A DNA stretch of 64,000 nucleotides from Prevotella sp. UBA4217 (GCA_002379425.1 DFTH01000003.1:124627-188626), one strand, 5' to 3'; shown: positions 1-9,205, counted from the stretch's first letter. Numbers and translations: made by a program. Notes: a model not told the origin generated them from the letters alone.

Positions 1-324
1 GCAGAGGTAGATCTTCGAGCCCACGATGGAGTCGGCGGTGATGCTCACCTTCGAGAAGAGGCCATTTCGCCAGTAACGCTTCACGGCCTCGGTGATCTGA
101 GTGCCGGGCACCTCAATCTGCTGTCCCACACTCAGACCGGAAAGTCCTGTGAGCACATAGTCCTCATAGCCTTCCACCCCTTCCACGGCAATGCCTGCTA
201 TCTGACAGGAGCGGGGCGTACCAGCGTATGAGATGTCTGGGTTGACGATCTTGTCCTGTGCAGCGGCGAATACAGGGAAAAAGGTAAGAAGGTAAAAGGG
301 TAGCGCCCCCCTTACCATCCTCAT
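1..324 (-). CDS. bamA: BamA outer-membrane assembly factor, N-terminal part
   Basis: The reading frame is open from the ATG at 324 to the window edge, giving 108 codons. It begins with a hydrophobic signal sequence ending near AAAQD and continues into a POTRA-like repeat (CQIAGIAVEGVEGYEDYVL, then LSGLSVGQQIEVPG and YWRNGLFSKVSI). This is the usual start of the Omp85 protein that folds beta-barrels into the outer membrane. It lies downstream of uppS, as is common in Bacteroidota. A second ATG at 318 is possible. The hydrophobic core of the signal peptide is encoded by a 7-bp-periodic repeat (TTACCTT-like). The rest of the protein lies outside the window, so the barrel cannot be checked. Confidence 0.85.
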   Translation of the reverse strand, partial: MRMVRGALPFYLLTFFPVFAAAQDKIVNPDISYAGTPRSCQIAGIAVEGVEGYEDYVLTGLSGLSVGQQIEVPGTQITEAVKRYWRNGLFSKVSITADSIVGSKIYLC

Positions 325-352
325 TACCTTATTAATAATATATGATATCACT

Positions 353-381
353 TTTCCTTCTTGCTTATTTACCTTTTACTT
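353..381. repeat. 7-bp periodic array at the uppS 3' end
   Basis: On the minus strand this reads as degenerate heptads (GGTAAAG, AAGTAAA, AGGTAAA) that encode the last residues of uppS and run into the spacer before bamA. A related array lies at about 275-305 inside the bamA signal-peptide codons. Confidence 0.55.
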
Positions 382-1119
382 CTTTACCTCCGCCTCTACC
401 TGCGCCTCGGTCTTCCCGAAGCGGCGCTGACGGCTTTGATAACTATAGATGGCCTTGTAGAGTTCTTCTTCATTGAAGTCAGGCCAATAGGTATCACAGA
501 AATACAATTCCGAATAGGCTATCTGCCAGAGCAGGTAGTTGGAGATGCGCACCTCCCCGCCTGTGCGGATCAGCAGGTCTGGGTCTGGCATGAAGGCGGT
601 CTCCAGATGCTTGCTGATAAACTCCTCGGTGATGTCGTCTATCTTATAGTCGCCTTTGCTGACCCCCTGTGCTATCTGCTTGGTGGCCTTGACAAGTTCC
701 CATCTCGACGAGTAACTCAGGGCGATAACGGCAGTCATGGTTGTGTTGCCGGCAGTATGATCCTCCAGTTCCTTGATCTTCTCCTGTACGATATGAGGGA
801 GCCGGTCCATATCGCCGATCATCTTGAAGCGCACGTTGTTCTTCATGAATATCTCTTCCTCCAGGGAGGTTAGGATCAGTCCCATCAGTGCTGACACTTC
901 ATCGGCTGGGCGATTCCAGTTCTCTGTGGAGAAGGTGTAGAGCGTCAGGTATTTGACACCCAGTCTTACACATTCAGAGGTGATGCAATGTACTGCATCG
1001 ACTCCAGCCTGATGTCCGAAACTACGCTCTTTACCGCGCTCGTTGGCCCAGCGCCCGTTGCCGTCCATGATGATGGCAATGTGCTGAGGAATACGGCTCA
1101 TGTCTAAAAGTTCTTTCAT
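376..1119 (-). CDS. uppS: Isoprenyl transferase (undecaprenyl diphosphate synthase)
   Basis: This is a cis-prenyltransferase of 247 residues that makes the C55 lipid carrier for peptidoglycan and surface polysaccharides. The signature [16 protein letters not shown] is near the N terminus. [13 protein letters not shown] and the C-terminal [18 protein letters not shown] with [12 protein letters not shown] are also present, so the family motifs are complete. The length is normal. The ATG at 1119 gives [11 protein letters not shown]; the ATG at 1101 (MSRIPQH) is the more usual family start. The gene begins 5 bases after the DUF6089 stop. Its last codons (VKK and stop) fall in a GGTAAAG-type 7-bp repeat that continues to about 353. 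Confidence 0.95.
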   Translation of the reverse strand: MKELLDMSRIPQHIAIIMDGNGRWANERGKERSFGHQAGVDAVHCITSECVRLGVKYLTLYTFSTENWNRPADEVSALMGLILTSLEEEIFMKNNVRFKMIGDMDRLPHIVQEKIKELEDHTAGNTTMTAVIALSYSSRWELVKATKQIAQGVSKGDYKIDDITEEFISKHLETAFMPDPDLLIRTGGEVRISNYLLWQIAYSELYFCDTYWPDFNEEELYKAIYSYQSRQRRFGKTEAQVEAEVKK

Positions 1120-1124
1120 ATATT

Positions 1125-1817
1125 TCAGTCTCTGTCGTTATTACATGTCTTGCATTTTGCCCACAAGTCGTAGGATAGTCCTACTTGGAGCACGCTATAG
1201 CAGTCGGTGTTCTTGAAGAGGCCGCTGCTCTTGATTCCATACAAATCCTTCCTGCCGTCGAGCCTGTCACTGGGGGTGAATCGCATCACCCATTCAACCG
1301 TGAGGTTCAGGCGCTCTGCCATCTTCCATTTGATGCCGGCACCGATGGGGAAGTTGACCGTCACCCCACTGTCGTCACCGCTATGGTGGGTCAGTCCCAG
1401 GCCTACCGTGATGAACGGCACCAGCCGTCGTGCTCCCCTGTATTCCTGTCCGGTGCCATACGCCCAGAAATTGTATTCGTATCGGAGGTCGGCCTCGGTC
1501 AGTTGGTTGTTGAACTCATATCGCTCTTCTATCGGGTACCATGTGTCTGCGTCGTCTGTGGAGCCCTTGATCTTTCCTGTCCCGATGGTCAGTGCCAGGG
1601 CCATCCTGGGATTCAGGTGGTATTTGGCCATCAGTGCGCCCCAAGGCTGCATCCCTTTCAGGAGATTGCCGTTGAAGTCGCCTGTGTAGGTGACCAGTCC
1701 TGCTCCGGCACCCATATCCAGCCTGTATTCTGGCTCGTCCTGTGCCATTGCACTTAGCGTGGAGATCAGCAGGACAGCCAGCAGCAGATGCCTTATTCTA
1801 CCAGCACGCCTCGCCAT
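1125..1817 (-). CDS. DUF6089-type outer-membrane beta-barrel protein
   Basis: The product has 230 residues. A signal peptide is followed by alternating beta strands typical of a small outer-membrane barrel ([75 protein letters not shown]). It resembles the Bacteroidota DUF6089 family usually found beside uppS and bamA. Its role is unknown; a link to envelope biogenesis is inferred from position only. The first 25 bases overlap the end of the DUF6242 gene, so the two are translationally coupled. The C terminus carries a CKTC pair, which is not typical of a barrel end. Confidence 0.8.
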   Translation of the reverse strand: MARRAGRIRHLLLAVLLISTLSAMAQDEPEYRLDMGAGAGLVTYTGDFNGNLLKGMQPWGALMAKYHLNPRMALALTIGTGKIKGSTDDADTWYPIEERYEFNNQLTEADLRYEYNFWAYGTGQEYRGARRLVPFITVGLGLTHHSGDDSGVTVNFPIGAGIKWKMAERLNLTVEWVMRFTPSDRLDGRKDLYGIKSSGLFKNTDCYSVLQVGLSYDLWAKCKTCNNDRD

Positions 1818-2920
1818 ACTTCATCGGTGTCAAGATCTTTGAACCATAGTACACCATCTGCATCAGTGACGGCCTCTACGTTGAAGGCATCATCTTCAGG
1901 CAGTTTGAAATTGTCAGAGGTGAGCCATGTGATGCCACCGTCGCGGCTGTAGTGGATGCCCGTCGGGTCGATGGCCAGCACGTAACCGTGGAAATGAACA
2001 AGGCTGAAGTTCTGCGAGACGGGCAGGAAGAATCTGTTGTATGGCTCTAACGGGATATTGACCCATTTGCTGACCATGCTTCCTTCTGAGTATTCAGCGA
2101 TCTTGCGCCATACCCAACAGGCGATCTCCCCATCCTCGGGCTCGCCGGCCAGTATCTGGTAGTCGGTATTCTCATTCGGTGCGAAAGGGTAGGATACAAA
2201 GGCGAAGGTTCCCTTTGGCAAGAGGGACAGGTCACCGTCAATGCTGTCGGGTGTCCACGTCGTGCCTTCATCCTTGCTGACCATGATCTTCGTACGGTCC
2301 TTGCTGAAGGCATAGGCCTCCTGCCTGCCCGTGCCGATGAAATCTCCCAGACCGGCATCCGCAGCCTTCTTCTCCCATTCCTGCCTGCTATCGCTGACAG
2401 GGTAGTCTTCTGATGAAGCCTCTTCCCACAGGATCTTATTGGTCTCAACCTGGTGCTGGTTGACTTTTACCTCATAACTCCTGTATTTCTGCAGGGTGTT
2501 ATTGAAAACCCGTATTTCCCTGACATGGGTGAAGTCGATAGAGTCTGTCGAGTTATAAGTGTAGAGGGTATCTCCCACCACGCTCTTGATGAAGATGGCA
2601 CCACTGTATGCACTGGAGGAGATAGAGACCAGTACATGTTTCAGGTCACAGTCCTTGGGCAATGAGTCGGTATTGTAGATCTTATACTGAGTCTGGTCGA
2701 TGGTGAAGGTGGGCCTTACTGTCATTACCTTCTTATAGATAGAGTCCTTGCCGTTTTTGGTCGTTGTATGGAGATATCTATTGACCGTTGCCAGGCTAAA
2801 ACCAGTAATGGCCATGTCGTCATAGACGGTTATTTCTGTACTGTCGTTTGAGCCAAGGCATGAGGTATAGAGTAACATGCTTGATAACACGACACAAAGG
2901 ACATAAATATATCTTTTCAT
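1793..2920 (-). CDS. DUF6242 lipoprotein
   Basis: This is a 375-residue lipoprotein. The signal peptide ends in a lipobox (LLYTSC, Cys21). An N-terminal domain with DDMAITGFSLATVNRYLHTT is followed by a repeat-rich domain holding sialidase/BNR-like turns (SKDEGTTWTPDS, HYSRDGGITWLTSD), which suggests a beta-propeller. This matches the DUF6242 family of Prevotella and Bacteroides. Its function is unknown. It is the first gene of the uppS-bamA run. Confidence 0.8.
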   Translation of the reverse strand: MKRYIYVLCVVLSSMLLYTSCLGSNDSTEITVYDDMAITGFSLATVNRYLHTTTKNGKDSIYKKVMTVRPTFTIDQTQYKIYNTDSLPKDCDLKHVLVSISSSAYSGAIFIKSVVGDTLYTYNSTDSIDFTHVREIRVFNNTLQKYRSYEVKVNQHQVETNKILWEEASSEDYPVSDSRQEWEKKAADAGLGDFIGTGRQEAYAFSKDRTKIMVSKDEGTTWTPDSIDGDLSLLPKGTFAFVSYPFAPNENTDYQILAGEPEDGEIACWVWRKIAEYSEGSMVSKWVNIPLEPYNRFFLPVSQNFSLVHFHGYVLAIDPTGIHYSRDGGITWLTSDNFKLPEDDAFNVEAVTDADGVLWFKDLDTDEVWRGVLVE

Positions 2921-3079
2921 TGAAAGAGAATTCTATTTCATCATATTTTGGCTGCAAATTTACGCACAATTCCTCAAAATCAGTTCATTTTCACCTTATA
3001 ATTAAAGAAAATATGATATAATTTGACCGATTTTAAGTTAGTTTTGTTTTTCTTTCTTTCATTTTTTCATTTTTTCATG

Positions 3080-3116
3080 AAAAAAGAGTGCGGTATGAAT
3101 CACTCACCCCGCACTC
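3080..3116 (-). terminator. Intrinsic terminator after the 31-residue ORF
   Basis: An 8-bp perfect stem (3086-3093 with 3109-3116, GAGTGCGG/CCGCACTC) is followed on the minus strand by six T. Confidence 0.85.
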
Positions 3117-3119
3117 CTT

Positions 3120-3215
3120 TCAACGTATGTCGGTGTGCATCAGCGTAACGATGCTAAGCATGGTTACTATTGACACGACGGCCAACATTACCGTTGTTTG
3201 AAAATCTAATAACAT
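3120..3215 (-). CDS. 31-residue single-span membrane peptide (unannotated small ORF)
   Basis: The ATG at 3215 opens a 31-codon frame ending in TGA at 3120-3122. The peptide begins MLLDFQTTVMLAVV, continues through a hydrophobic stretch of about 20 residues, and ends LMHTDIR, which fits one membrane helix with a short charged tail. A purine-rich ribosome site (AAGGTAAAG) lies 4 bases before the start. A TATCTTTG box lies about 72 bases upstream and a strong terminator begins 4 bases after the stop, so it looks like an independent transcription unit. I do not recognise the family. Translation is inferred from this arrangement. Confidence 0.6.
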   Translation of the reverse strand: MLLDFQTTVMLAVVSIVTMLSIVTLMHTDIR

Positions 3216-3286
3216 AATCTTTACCTTAAAAAAATCTATTAACTACTAACCTAATGAATAACAATGTAATCTCACGATTACAGGTG

Positions 3287-3294
3287 CAAAGATA
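3287..3294 (-). promoter_or_regulatory. -7 promoter box for the 31-residue ORF
   Basis: CAAAGATA on the plus strand reads TATCTTTG on the minus strand, the Bacteroidota -7 consensus TAnnTTTG. No clear -33 TTTG is seen because the upstream DNA is an AATTGAAG array. Confidence 0.6.
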
Positions 3295-3302
3295 CGACGA
3301 AG

Positions 3303-3334
3303 AATTGAAGAATTGAAAAATTGAAGAATTGAAG
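3303..3334. repeat. 8-bp tandem array (AATTGAAG x4)
   Basis: Four units of AATTGAAG (one is AATTGAAA) lie directly upstream of the small ORF promoter. An inverted copy (TTCAATTCTTCAA) touches the pckA stop codon at about 3415-3427, so the pckA terminator lies between inverted arrays. Confidence 0.75.
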
Positions 3335-3367
3335 TTCTTCGTGCTCCCTTGTTTTTTGACGTACATC

Positions 3368-3405
3368 AAAAAAGTTGGCTGCCACCTTTCGGCGCAGCCA
3401 ACTTT
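3368..3405 (-). terminator. pckA terminator
   Basis: A 12-bp perfect stem (3371-3382 with 3394-3405, AAAGTTGGCTGC) with an 11-base loop is followed by further T on the minus strand, 20 bases after the pckA stop. Confidence 0.9.
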
Positions 3406-3424
3406 CTATTTAATTTTCAATTCT

Positions 3425-5038
3425 TCAAAGTTTCGGTCCTGCAGCGACGAGAGCCTTACCAGCCTCGTTGCCTTCATACTTCTTGAAGTTCTTGATGAAG
3501 CGGCCAGCCAGATCCTCAGCCTTCTTGTTCCACTCTGCGGGATCAGCGTATGTGTCGCGAGGATCGAGGATCTTGGTATCTACGCCCTCCAGTTCTGTGG
3601 GAACCTCGAAGTCGAAGTAAGGAATCTTCTTCGTAGGAGCCTTCAGGATGGCACCGCCCAGGATAGCGTCGATGATACCACGTGTATCCTTGATAGAGAT
3701 ACGCTTGCCAGTGCCGTTCCAGCCAGTGTTCACGAGGTAAGCCTTGGCACCGCTCTTCTTCATCTTCTTCACCAGTTCCTCAGCGTACTTGGTGGGGTGC
3801 AACTCGAGGAATGCCTGGCCGAAGCAAGCAGAGAATGTGGGAGTGGGCTCAGTGATACCGCGCTCTGTACCTGCCAGTTTGGCTGTGAAGCCAGAGAGGA
3901 AGTAGTACTTGGTCTGCTCCGGAGTCAGGATAGATACTGGGGGCAGCACGCCGAATGCGTCGGCAGAGAGGAAGATCACGTTCTTGGCATCGGGACCTGC
4001 GCTCTTGCCATTCACCTTCTGGGCGATCTTCTCGATGTGGTCGATAGGATAAGATACGCGGGTATTCTCGGTGACGCTCTTGTCAGCGAAGTCGATCTTA
4101 CCGTTGGCGTCAACGGTGACGTTCTCCAGCAGGGCGTCGCGACGGATAGCATTGTAGATGTCGGGCTCGCTCTCCTTGTCGAGGTTGATAACCTTGGCAT
4201 AGCAGCCGCCCTCGAGGTTGAACACGCCCTCGTCGTCCCATCCGTGCTCGTCGTCACCAATCAGCAGACGCTTCGGATCGGTAGAAAGGGTGGTCTTACC
4301 TGTACCAGACAGACCGAAGAAGATGGCGGTGTTCTTACCCTCCATGTCGGTGTTGGCAGAGCAGTGCATAGAAGCGATACCCTGCAGGGGCAGATAGTAG
4401 TTCTGCATTGAGAACATACCCTTCTTCATCTCACCACCGTACCAGGTGTTGATGATGCACTGCTCACGGGTTGTGGTGTTGAAGGCAACACAAGTCTCTG
4501 AGTTCAGACCCAGTTCCTTGTAGTTCTCAACCTTTGCCTTAGAGGCGTTATAGATAACGAAGTTGGGCTTGAAGTTCTCCAGTTCCTCAGCGGTGGGCTG
4601 GATGAACATGTTCTTCACGAAGTGAGCCTGCCAGGCCACCTCTACGATGAAACGAACGGCCAGGCGGGTAGCCTCGTTGGCACCGCAGAAAGCATCAACT
4701 ACATAGAGTTCCTTGTTGCAGAGTTCCTTGATGGCAATCTCCTTCACCTTGGCCCAAACCTCCTCGCTCATGGGGTGGTTGTCGTTCTTATACTCCTCAG
4801 TGGTCCACCATACCTTGTCCTCGCTCTGTGCATCCTTCACGATGTACTTGTCCTTAGGTGAACGACCAGTGTAGATACCAGTCATTACGTTGACGGCGTT
4901 GAGTTCGGTGTTTACGCCCTTGTCGTAACCCTCGAGACCAGCCTTTGTCTCCTCTGCGAAGAGGTACTCATACGATGGATTGTGGGCAATCACGGTAGAA
5001 CCGGTGATGCCATACTGAGTCAAATCTAACTTTGCCAT
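3425..5038 (-). CDS. pckA: Phosphoenolpyruvate carboxykinase (ATP)
   Basis: This 537-residue cytoplasmic enzyme interconverts oxaloacetate and PEP with ATP. In anaerobic Bacteroidota it usually fixes CO2 onto PEP toward succinate. The kinase P-loop [13 protein letters not shown], the metal/ATP segment [24 protein letters not shown] and the [11 protein letters not shown] substrate loop are all present, and the length is normal for the ATP-type family. It is monocistronic, with its own -7 box at 5095-5102 and a strong terminator. Confidence 0.97.
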   Translation of the reverse strand: MAKLDLTQYGITGSTVIAHNPSYEYLFAEETKAGLEGYDKGVNTELNAVNVMTGIYTGRSPKDKYIVKDAQSEDKVWWTTEEYKNDNHPMSEEVWAKVKEIAIKELCNKELYVVDAFCGANEATRLAVRFIVEVAWQAHFVKNMFIQPTAEELENFKPNFVIYNASKAKVENYKELGLNSETCVAFNTTTREQCIINTWYGGEMKKGMFSMQNYYLPLQGIASMHCSANTDMEGKNTAIFFGLSGTGKTTLSTDPKRLLIGDDEHGWDDEGVFNLEGGCYAKVINLDKESEPDIYNAIRRDALLENVTVDANGKIDFADKSVTENTRVSYPIDHIEKIAQKVNGKSAGPDAKNVIFLSADAFGVLPPVSILTPEQTKYYFLSGFTAKLAGTERGITEPTPTFSACFGQAFLELHPTKYAEELVKKMKKSGAKAYLVNTGWNGTGKRISIKDTRGIIDAILGGAILKAPTKKIPYFDFEVPTELEGVDTKILDPRDTYADPAEWNKKAEDLAGRFIKNFKKYEGNEAGKALVAAGPKL

Positions 5039-5094
5039 ATTACTAATCTTCTTTTAAGTTATGAATATTATCCTTTGTTATTTGAAATCGCCTG

Positions 5095-5102
5095 CAAAGA
5101 TA
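5095..5102 (-). promoter_or_regulatory. pckA -7 promoter box
   Basis: TATCTTTG on the minus strand, about 57 bases upstream of the pckA ATG. Confidence 0.65.
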
Positions 5103-5110
5103 CGAATAAA

Positions 5111-5138
5111 TTAAGAATTAAGGATTAAGAATTAAGAA
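5111..5138. repeat. 7-bp tandem array (TTAAGAA x4)
   Basis: Four heptads (TTAAGAA, TTAAGGA, TTAAGAA, TTAAGAA) lie in the spacer upstream of the pckA promoter. Confidence 0.8.
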
Positions 5139-5176
5139 TTATTTGCGCGCACACAATTCTTTTTAGGTTAAAGTAT

Positions 5177-5214
5177 TTAAAAAATGATGCCGGAGTGACA
5201 CTTTTGCCACTCCG
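5177..5214 (-). terminator. Terminator of the fructan operon end (after fructokinase)
   Basis: A 7-bp stem CGGAGTG/CACTCCG (5191-5197 with 5208-5214) is followed on the minus strand by a T-rich run. It closes the GH32-permease-fructokinase unit. Confidence 0.8.
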
Positions 5215-5242
5215 ACTTGCCAATTATTAATGTGCCAGGTGC

Positions 5243-6121
5243 TTAGCCCTTGAGCCTGTCGGGCACTATGGGCATGGCTCCATTCTGGGTGCAGACGAAG
5301 GCACTGACCTGTACGGCCGTCTTGTGGGCCTCGGGCACGGGCTTGCCATTGAGGATGCTGCCTACGAACGATCCCGTGAAGGAGTCGCCGGCACCGACGG
5401 TATCGGCCACCTCTACCTTCGGGGTCTCCTGGAACGACATCTGGCCAGGCGTGAACACGTACGAACCATTTGTGCCGCAAGTGAGCACGAGCATGTCGAG
5501 GTTGTACTTGCCAAGGATCAGCCAGCACTTGTTCTCGATATCAAGGCCGGGATAGCCGAACATGCGGCCTATGAGCACCAGTTCTTCGTCGTTGATTTTC
5601 AGAATGTTACAGCGCTTCAGAGATTCCTGGATAATCTCTTTGGTATAGAACTGCTGGCGCAGGTTGATATCGAAGATCTTCACACAGTCCTCGGGTGTGG
5701 CATCGAGGAACTTGTGGATGTTCTCGCGGGATACCACGTTGCGCTGTGCCAGTGAACCGAAGCAGACGGCACGGGCGTTCTTGGCAATCTCCTTCATCTC
5801 GTCGGTGAAGGGGATATTATCCCATGCCACGTTCTCCTTGATGTCGTATGTGGGGATGCCGTCGCCTGTCAGTGTCACCTGTACGGTGCCCGTCGGGTAG
5901 GGTACACGGGGCATCAGGTAGTTCAGACTATGCTCCTTGATGGCTTCTTCTGTCTCATCAGCCAGTTTGTCCTCACCCAGCGCGCTGACGGCAATAGTAT
6001 TGTCCATGCCAAGGAACTGTCCTGCATGATAGGCAAAGTTGGCAGGTGCGCCACCCAGTTTCTTTCCTTCGGGAAGTACATCCCAGAGAGCCTCTCCGAG
6101 GCCTATGATATATCTTTTCAT
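5243..6121 (-). CDS. Fructokinase, PfkB/ribokinase family
   Basis: The product has 292 residues. It carries the N-terminal PfkB signature GGAPANFAYH at 23-32 and the C-terminal DTVGAGDSF motif with catalytic Asp246. It would phosphorylate cytoplasmic fructose at the end of the fructan pathway. It starts 29 bases after the permease stop and is the last gene before a terminator. The order GH32, permease, kinase matches fructan loci known in Bacteroides thetaiotaomicron. Specificity for fructose is inferred from this context. Confidence 0.9.
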   Translation of the reverse strand: MKRYIIGLGEALWDVLPEGKKLGGAPANFAYHAGQFLGMDNTIAVSALGEDKLADETEEAIKEHSLNYLMPRVPYPTGTVQVTLTGDGIPTYDIKENVAWDNIPFTDEMKEIAKNARAVCFGSLAQRNVVSRENIHKFLDATPEDCVKIFDINLRQQFYTKEIIQESLKRCNILKINDEELVLIGRMFGYPGLDIENKCWLILGKYNLDMLVLTCGTNGSYVFTPGQMSFQETPKVEVADTVGAGDSFTGSFVGSILNGKPVPEAHKTAVQVSAFVCTQNGAMPIVPDRLKG

Positions 6122-6138
6122 ACAATAAACTATTAATT

Positions 6139-6166
6139 ATGAACTATGAACTATGAATTATGAACT
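6139..6166. repeat. 7-bp tandem array (ATGAACT x4) covering the permease 3' end
   Basis: Heptads ATGAACT, ATGAACT, ATGAATT, ATGAACT. The last codons and stop of the permease gene (6151 onward) lie inside the array. Confidence 0.8.
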
Positions 6167-7314
6167 TTATTAATATAAGTGAAGAGATAGACGACGCCGA
6201 TGGCCATCACGATGACGGCACCAGCCTGTCCGATGGCATCGCTGGCAAAGCCCATCAGCAGCGGGAAGACGGTGCCTCCGAAGAGACCCATGATCATCAG
6301 GCCACTGACCTCGTTCTGCTTGTCGGGCATGGATGTCAGTGCCTGTGCGAAGCAGATGGAGAAGATGTTGGAGTTGCCGTAGCCTACGAGGGCGATGGCG
6401 GTGTAGAGTATCCATTTCTCCGTACCGATGAAGAGCCCGCACATCGAGAGAGCCATCATCACGACACTGATGATGAAGAAGGTGCGATTAGGCAGCACAC
6501 GGAGGAAGAAGGAACCCGTCAGACAGCCGATGGTACGGAAGATGAAGTACAGGCTGGTGGCAAAGGCAGCATCGTTGAGTGTCATGCCCAGGCGCTCCAT
6601 CAGGATTTTCGGTGCCGTGGTGTTCGTACCCACGTCGATACCCACATGACACATGATGCCGAAGAACGACAGCAGCACGATGGGCGTACCCAGCAGTTTG
6701 ATGCACTCTGCGAAAGTAGAGGCCTTTCCCTCGATCTTAGGCTCGTCGATAGGCGTGACGGCCAACAGGACGGTGGCGAGGATGCCTACCACGAAGTAGA
6801 TCATGAAGAGCACGCGCCAGTCATAGCCAAACGAGGGGATCACCTGAGTGGCACCCCACATGGCCAGATAGGGGGCGAGGAACGAGGCGATGGCCTTGAT
6901 GAACTGGCCGAAGGTCAGTGTCGAGGCGAGGTTGCCGCCGCCCATTACCGTCGATACCAGTGGGTTCAGTGAAGTCTGCATCAGGGCATTGCCGATGCCG
7001 AGCAGCGAGAAGGCGCAGAGCATGATCGGGAAGTTCTCTCCGAAGAGCGGCAGGAACAGTGACACGACAGTCACCACCAGCGAGAGGAGTACGGTCTTCT
7101 TACGGCCAATCTTGTTCATCAGCATACCTGTGGGCACGCTGAAGATCAGGAACCAGAAGAATACGAGCGAGGGGAAGATGTTGGCTGTCGAGTCGTTGAG
7201 CCCGAGGTCTTCCTTCACATAGTTGGATGCAATGCCCACCAAATCGACGAAGCCCATGGCGAAGAAGCAGAACATCACCGGGATGAGGGCAAGTTTGTTA
7301 GTCGTCTTACTCAT
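6151..7314 (-). CDS. MFS sugar permease, probable fructose importer
   Basis: The product has 387 residues and about 12 hydrophobic segments. It shows the MFS loop 2-3 signature PTGMLMNKIGRKKTV and a repeat-like motif in the second half (GSFFLRVLPNRTFFI). It fits the FucP-like sugar:H+ symporter branch and would bring monosaccharide from the periplasm to fructokinase. The neighbours GH32 and fructokinase make fructose the likely substrate (inference). The last residues, KVHNS, are encoded by a heptad array. Confidence 0.88.
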   Translation of the reverse strand: MSKTTNKLALIPVMFCFFAMGFVDLVGIASNYVKEDLGLNDSTANIFPSLVFFWFLIFSVPTGMLMNKIGRKKTVLLSLVVTVVSLFLPLFGENFPIMLCAFSLLGIGNALMQTSLNPLVSTVMGGGNLASTLTFGQFIKAIASFLAPYLAMWGATQVIPSFGYDWRVLFMIYFVVGILATVLLAVTPIDEPKIEGKASTFAECIKLLGTPIVLLSFFGIMCHVGIDVGTNTTAPKILMERLGMTLNDAAFATSLYFIFRTIGCLTGSFFLRVLPNRTFFIISVVMMALSMCGLFIGTEKWILYTAIALVGYGNSNIFSICFAQALTSMPDKQNEVSGLMIMGLFGGTVFPLLMGFASDAIGQAGAVIVMAIGVVYLFTYINKVHNS

Positions 7315-7326
7315 GATTGTTATAAT

Positions 7327-7357
7327 CCTTAATTCTTAACTACTAATTCTTAATTTC
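7327..7357. repeat. AATTAAG-type array at the GH32 3' end
   Basis: Degenerate heptads (TTAATTC, TTAACTA, CTAATTC, TTAATTTC) lie between permease and GH32 and include the GH32 stop codon and preceding codons. Confidence 0.6.
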
Positions 7358-9058
7358 ATAGATGGTGGCCTTGCCCCCCTTCACCTTCAGGGTGTTGTAA
7401 GGCTCGTTGGGGAATACCAGGTTGGTCATGGCCATCTTGCCCTCAGCGTCGAAGGCCTCGATGCTGCATTTGTCGATGAAGATGCGGAGTTGCTTGATGT
7501 CACCGTATGTCGGGGCGACGGTCACACAGGGGAAGGCCTCGCTGAAACTGGCGTAACTGCGGGTGCGATCCATGGCGAAGGTCTTTTCTGCTGCGTCGTA
7601 GGTCATCACCACCTGCTCGCCTAAGGCGTTGGAGAGTACTATCTCCGTGCTGCCTTTCACATCGACGACGATCTCACAGGTCTGGGGCAATTTGCTGACA
7701 GCCTTGCCGCGGATGGCATTCAACTCACGTGACGGGGTGACGCCACAGTAGATCTCACCATTATACTCGAAGAGGTCGAGGTCGCGGGGTACGCTGTTGG
7801 CTGAGCGGAACTGCTTCGTGGGGGTCTGGTTGGCGTACTGCCAGTTCGACATCCAGGCCAGAGCGATCTTACGACCGTCGGGGGCATTGTCGAAGGTAAC
7901 CGTTGCATAGTGGTCCTTACCGTAGTCCATCCAGCGGGTGTCCTTATGGTCGCAGGTGAACTTATGACCGTCGAAGTCGCCGATGAAGTACTGGGTGGCA
8001 GAACCGCCGAAGGGACCACCAGGGTTGATGTTGCAGATGAGCATCCACTTCTGCTTGTCAGTACCGCGTACCTGAAGTTTCATCAGGTCGGGGCATTCCC
8101 ATACACCGTCGTGGCAACCCAGTTCCGTCACGTCTCCCGTCACTTTATCGGCAGAAATGCCAAAGGAACTCTCATAGGTCCAGTCCGTCAGGTCTTTGCT
8201 GGAGTAGATGCGCATCTCTTGTCCGACAGCAAGGATCATGTTCCATTTCTGGATCTCTGGGTTCCAGAAACACTTCGGATCGCGGAAGTCGGGCTCCTTG
8301 CTCACCAGTACGGGGTTGCCCTTATATTTCTTGAAGGTCTGTCCGTTGTCGGTGGAGATGGCCATCGACTGGATCTGGGCGCGCTCACCGGCAGAGGTGT
8401 AGAAGGCCACGACTCTGTCGTTCTTCTTATCCACCACGCACGAACCACTGAAGATATCACCCAGGGCATCGGGCTCGATGGCTGTGGGCTGGGCCTCCCA
8501 GTGGATCAGGTCCTTGGAGGTGGAGTGTCCCCATGTCATGTTCTCCCACATCGATCCGTAGGGGTTCCACTGGTAATAGAGGTGATAGACACCATCCTTA
8601 TAGAACATGCCGTTGGGGTCGTTCATCCAGCCATAGACAGGGGTATGGTGATAGGCGGGACGGAACTTCTCGCGGTTGGCAGTGTCGAAGGTGTCGCTCT
8701 GCTTCATCTCCTTCCAGCAGAGGAAGTCCTTCATGGCACCTGTGAAACGGCGGTCACCGTGGAAAAAGATATCCAACTGCAGGTCGCTGGCACCAAAGCG
8801 CTGGATGTCCAGTGGTACAAAGTAATCCACCTTATCGACGGCCAGACGGATATTCAGTTTCTTTACCTGCTGGTTGTCTGCCAGTACCTTGACGGTTGCA
8901 ATCTCCTCGCGCTCCTGAACGGGCAACAGCAGATAATGGCTCTTTACCTCCACGCGCTGCATGGCGTGGCTTTTTCCTAACACCTGTGGCTTGTCCTGTG
9001 CTGTGGCTCCTGTAAGCGACAGTGCAAGAGTCGTAAAAAGTACAATCAGTTTTCTCAT
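7343..9058 (-). CDS. GH32 exo-fructanase/levanase (periplasmic)
   Basis: The product has 571 residues with a cleavable signal peptide (LTGATAQ, about residue 21). An N-terminal beta domain of about 110 residues precedes the five-bladed GH32 propeller. The catalytic set is intact: nucleophile Asp147 in WMNDPNG, transition-state Asp260 in FRDPK and acid/base Glu321 in ECPDL. A C-terminal beta-sandwich follows. It would release fructose from levan, inulin or sucrose-type ends. Without a lipobox it is probably periplasmic. It has its own promoter and a regulator site (9124-9157). Its last codons (EIKN, stop) are part of an AATTAAG array. Confidence 0.95.
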   Translation of the reverse strand: MRKLIVLFTTLALSLTGATAQDKPQVLGKSHAMQRVEVKSHYLLLPVQEREEIATVKVLADNQQVKKLNIRLAVDKVDYFVPLDIQRFGASDLQLDIFFHGDRRFTGAMKDFLCWKEMKQSDTFDTANREKFRPAYHHTPVYGWMNDPNGMFYKDGVYHLYYQWNPYGSMWENMTWGHSTSKDLIHWEAQPTAIEPDALGDIFSGSCVVDKKNDRVVAFYTSAGERAQIQSMAISTDNGQTFKKYKGNPVLVSKEPDFRDPKCFWNPEIQKWNMILAVGQEMRIYSSKDLTDWTYESSFGISADKVTGDVTELGCHDGVWECPDLMKLQVRGTDKQKWMLICNINPGGPFGGSATQYFIGDFDGHKFTCDHKDTRWMDYGKDHYATVTFDNAPDGRKIALAWMSNWQYANQTPTKQFRSANSVPRDLDLFEYNGEIYCGVTPSRELNAIRGKAVSKLPQTCEIVVDVKGSTEIVLSNALGEQVVMTYDAAEKTFAMDRTRSYASFSEAFPCVTVAPTYGDIKQLRIFIDKCSIEAFDAEGKMAMTNLVFPNEPYNTLKVKGGKATIYEIKN

Positions 9059-9090
9059 TGTTTATCAGTTTTTAATTATCAATTCTGCTG

Positions 9091-9098
9091 CAAAGATA
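9091..9098 (-). promoter_or_regulatory. GH32 -7 promoter box
   Basis: TATCTTTG on the minus strand, 32 bases before the GH32 ATG. The proximal GTTTCA half of the regulator site starts 33 bases upstream of it. Confidence 0.65.
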
Positions 9099-9123
9099 CA
9101 AGTATTATTTAAGAATATACGAT

Positions 9124-9157
9124 AAATAATGTTTCATTTGCTAACAAAAATCGTTCA
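9124..9157. promoter_or_regulatory. Candidate hybrid-sensor binding site 1 (GH32)
   Basis: On the plus strand AAATAATGTTTCA, eight bases, then CAAAAATCGTTCA. The two GTTTCA/CGTTCA cores are 21 bp apart in direct orientation, as expected for an AraC-type dimer on one DNA face. An identical bipartite element lies at 17836-17869 and a similar one at 17597-17626. Confidence 0.6.
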
Positions 9158-9192
9158 CTGCAACATTTTTGCGAGCAATGAAACGATTTTGT
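9145..9192. repeat. Direct repeat B, with imperfect hairpin
   Basis: This segment of about 48 bp is nearly identical to 9461-9507 in the same orientation. Internally TCGTTCACTGC and GCAATGAAACGA form an imperfect hairpin, followed on the minus strand by ATTTTTG. Confidence 0.7.
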
Positions 9193-9205
9193 GGCGTTTC
9201 GATTG

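Noticed and set aside
3425..4411. Long plus-strand frame opposite pckA
   Set aside because: It is antisense to a complete, conserved enzyme and has no recognisable protein features.
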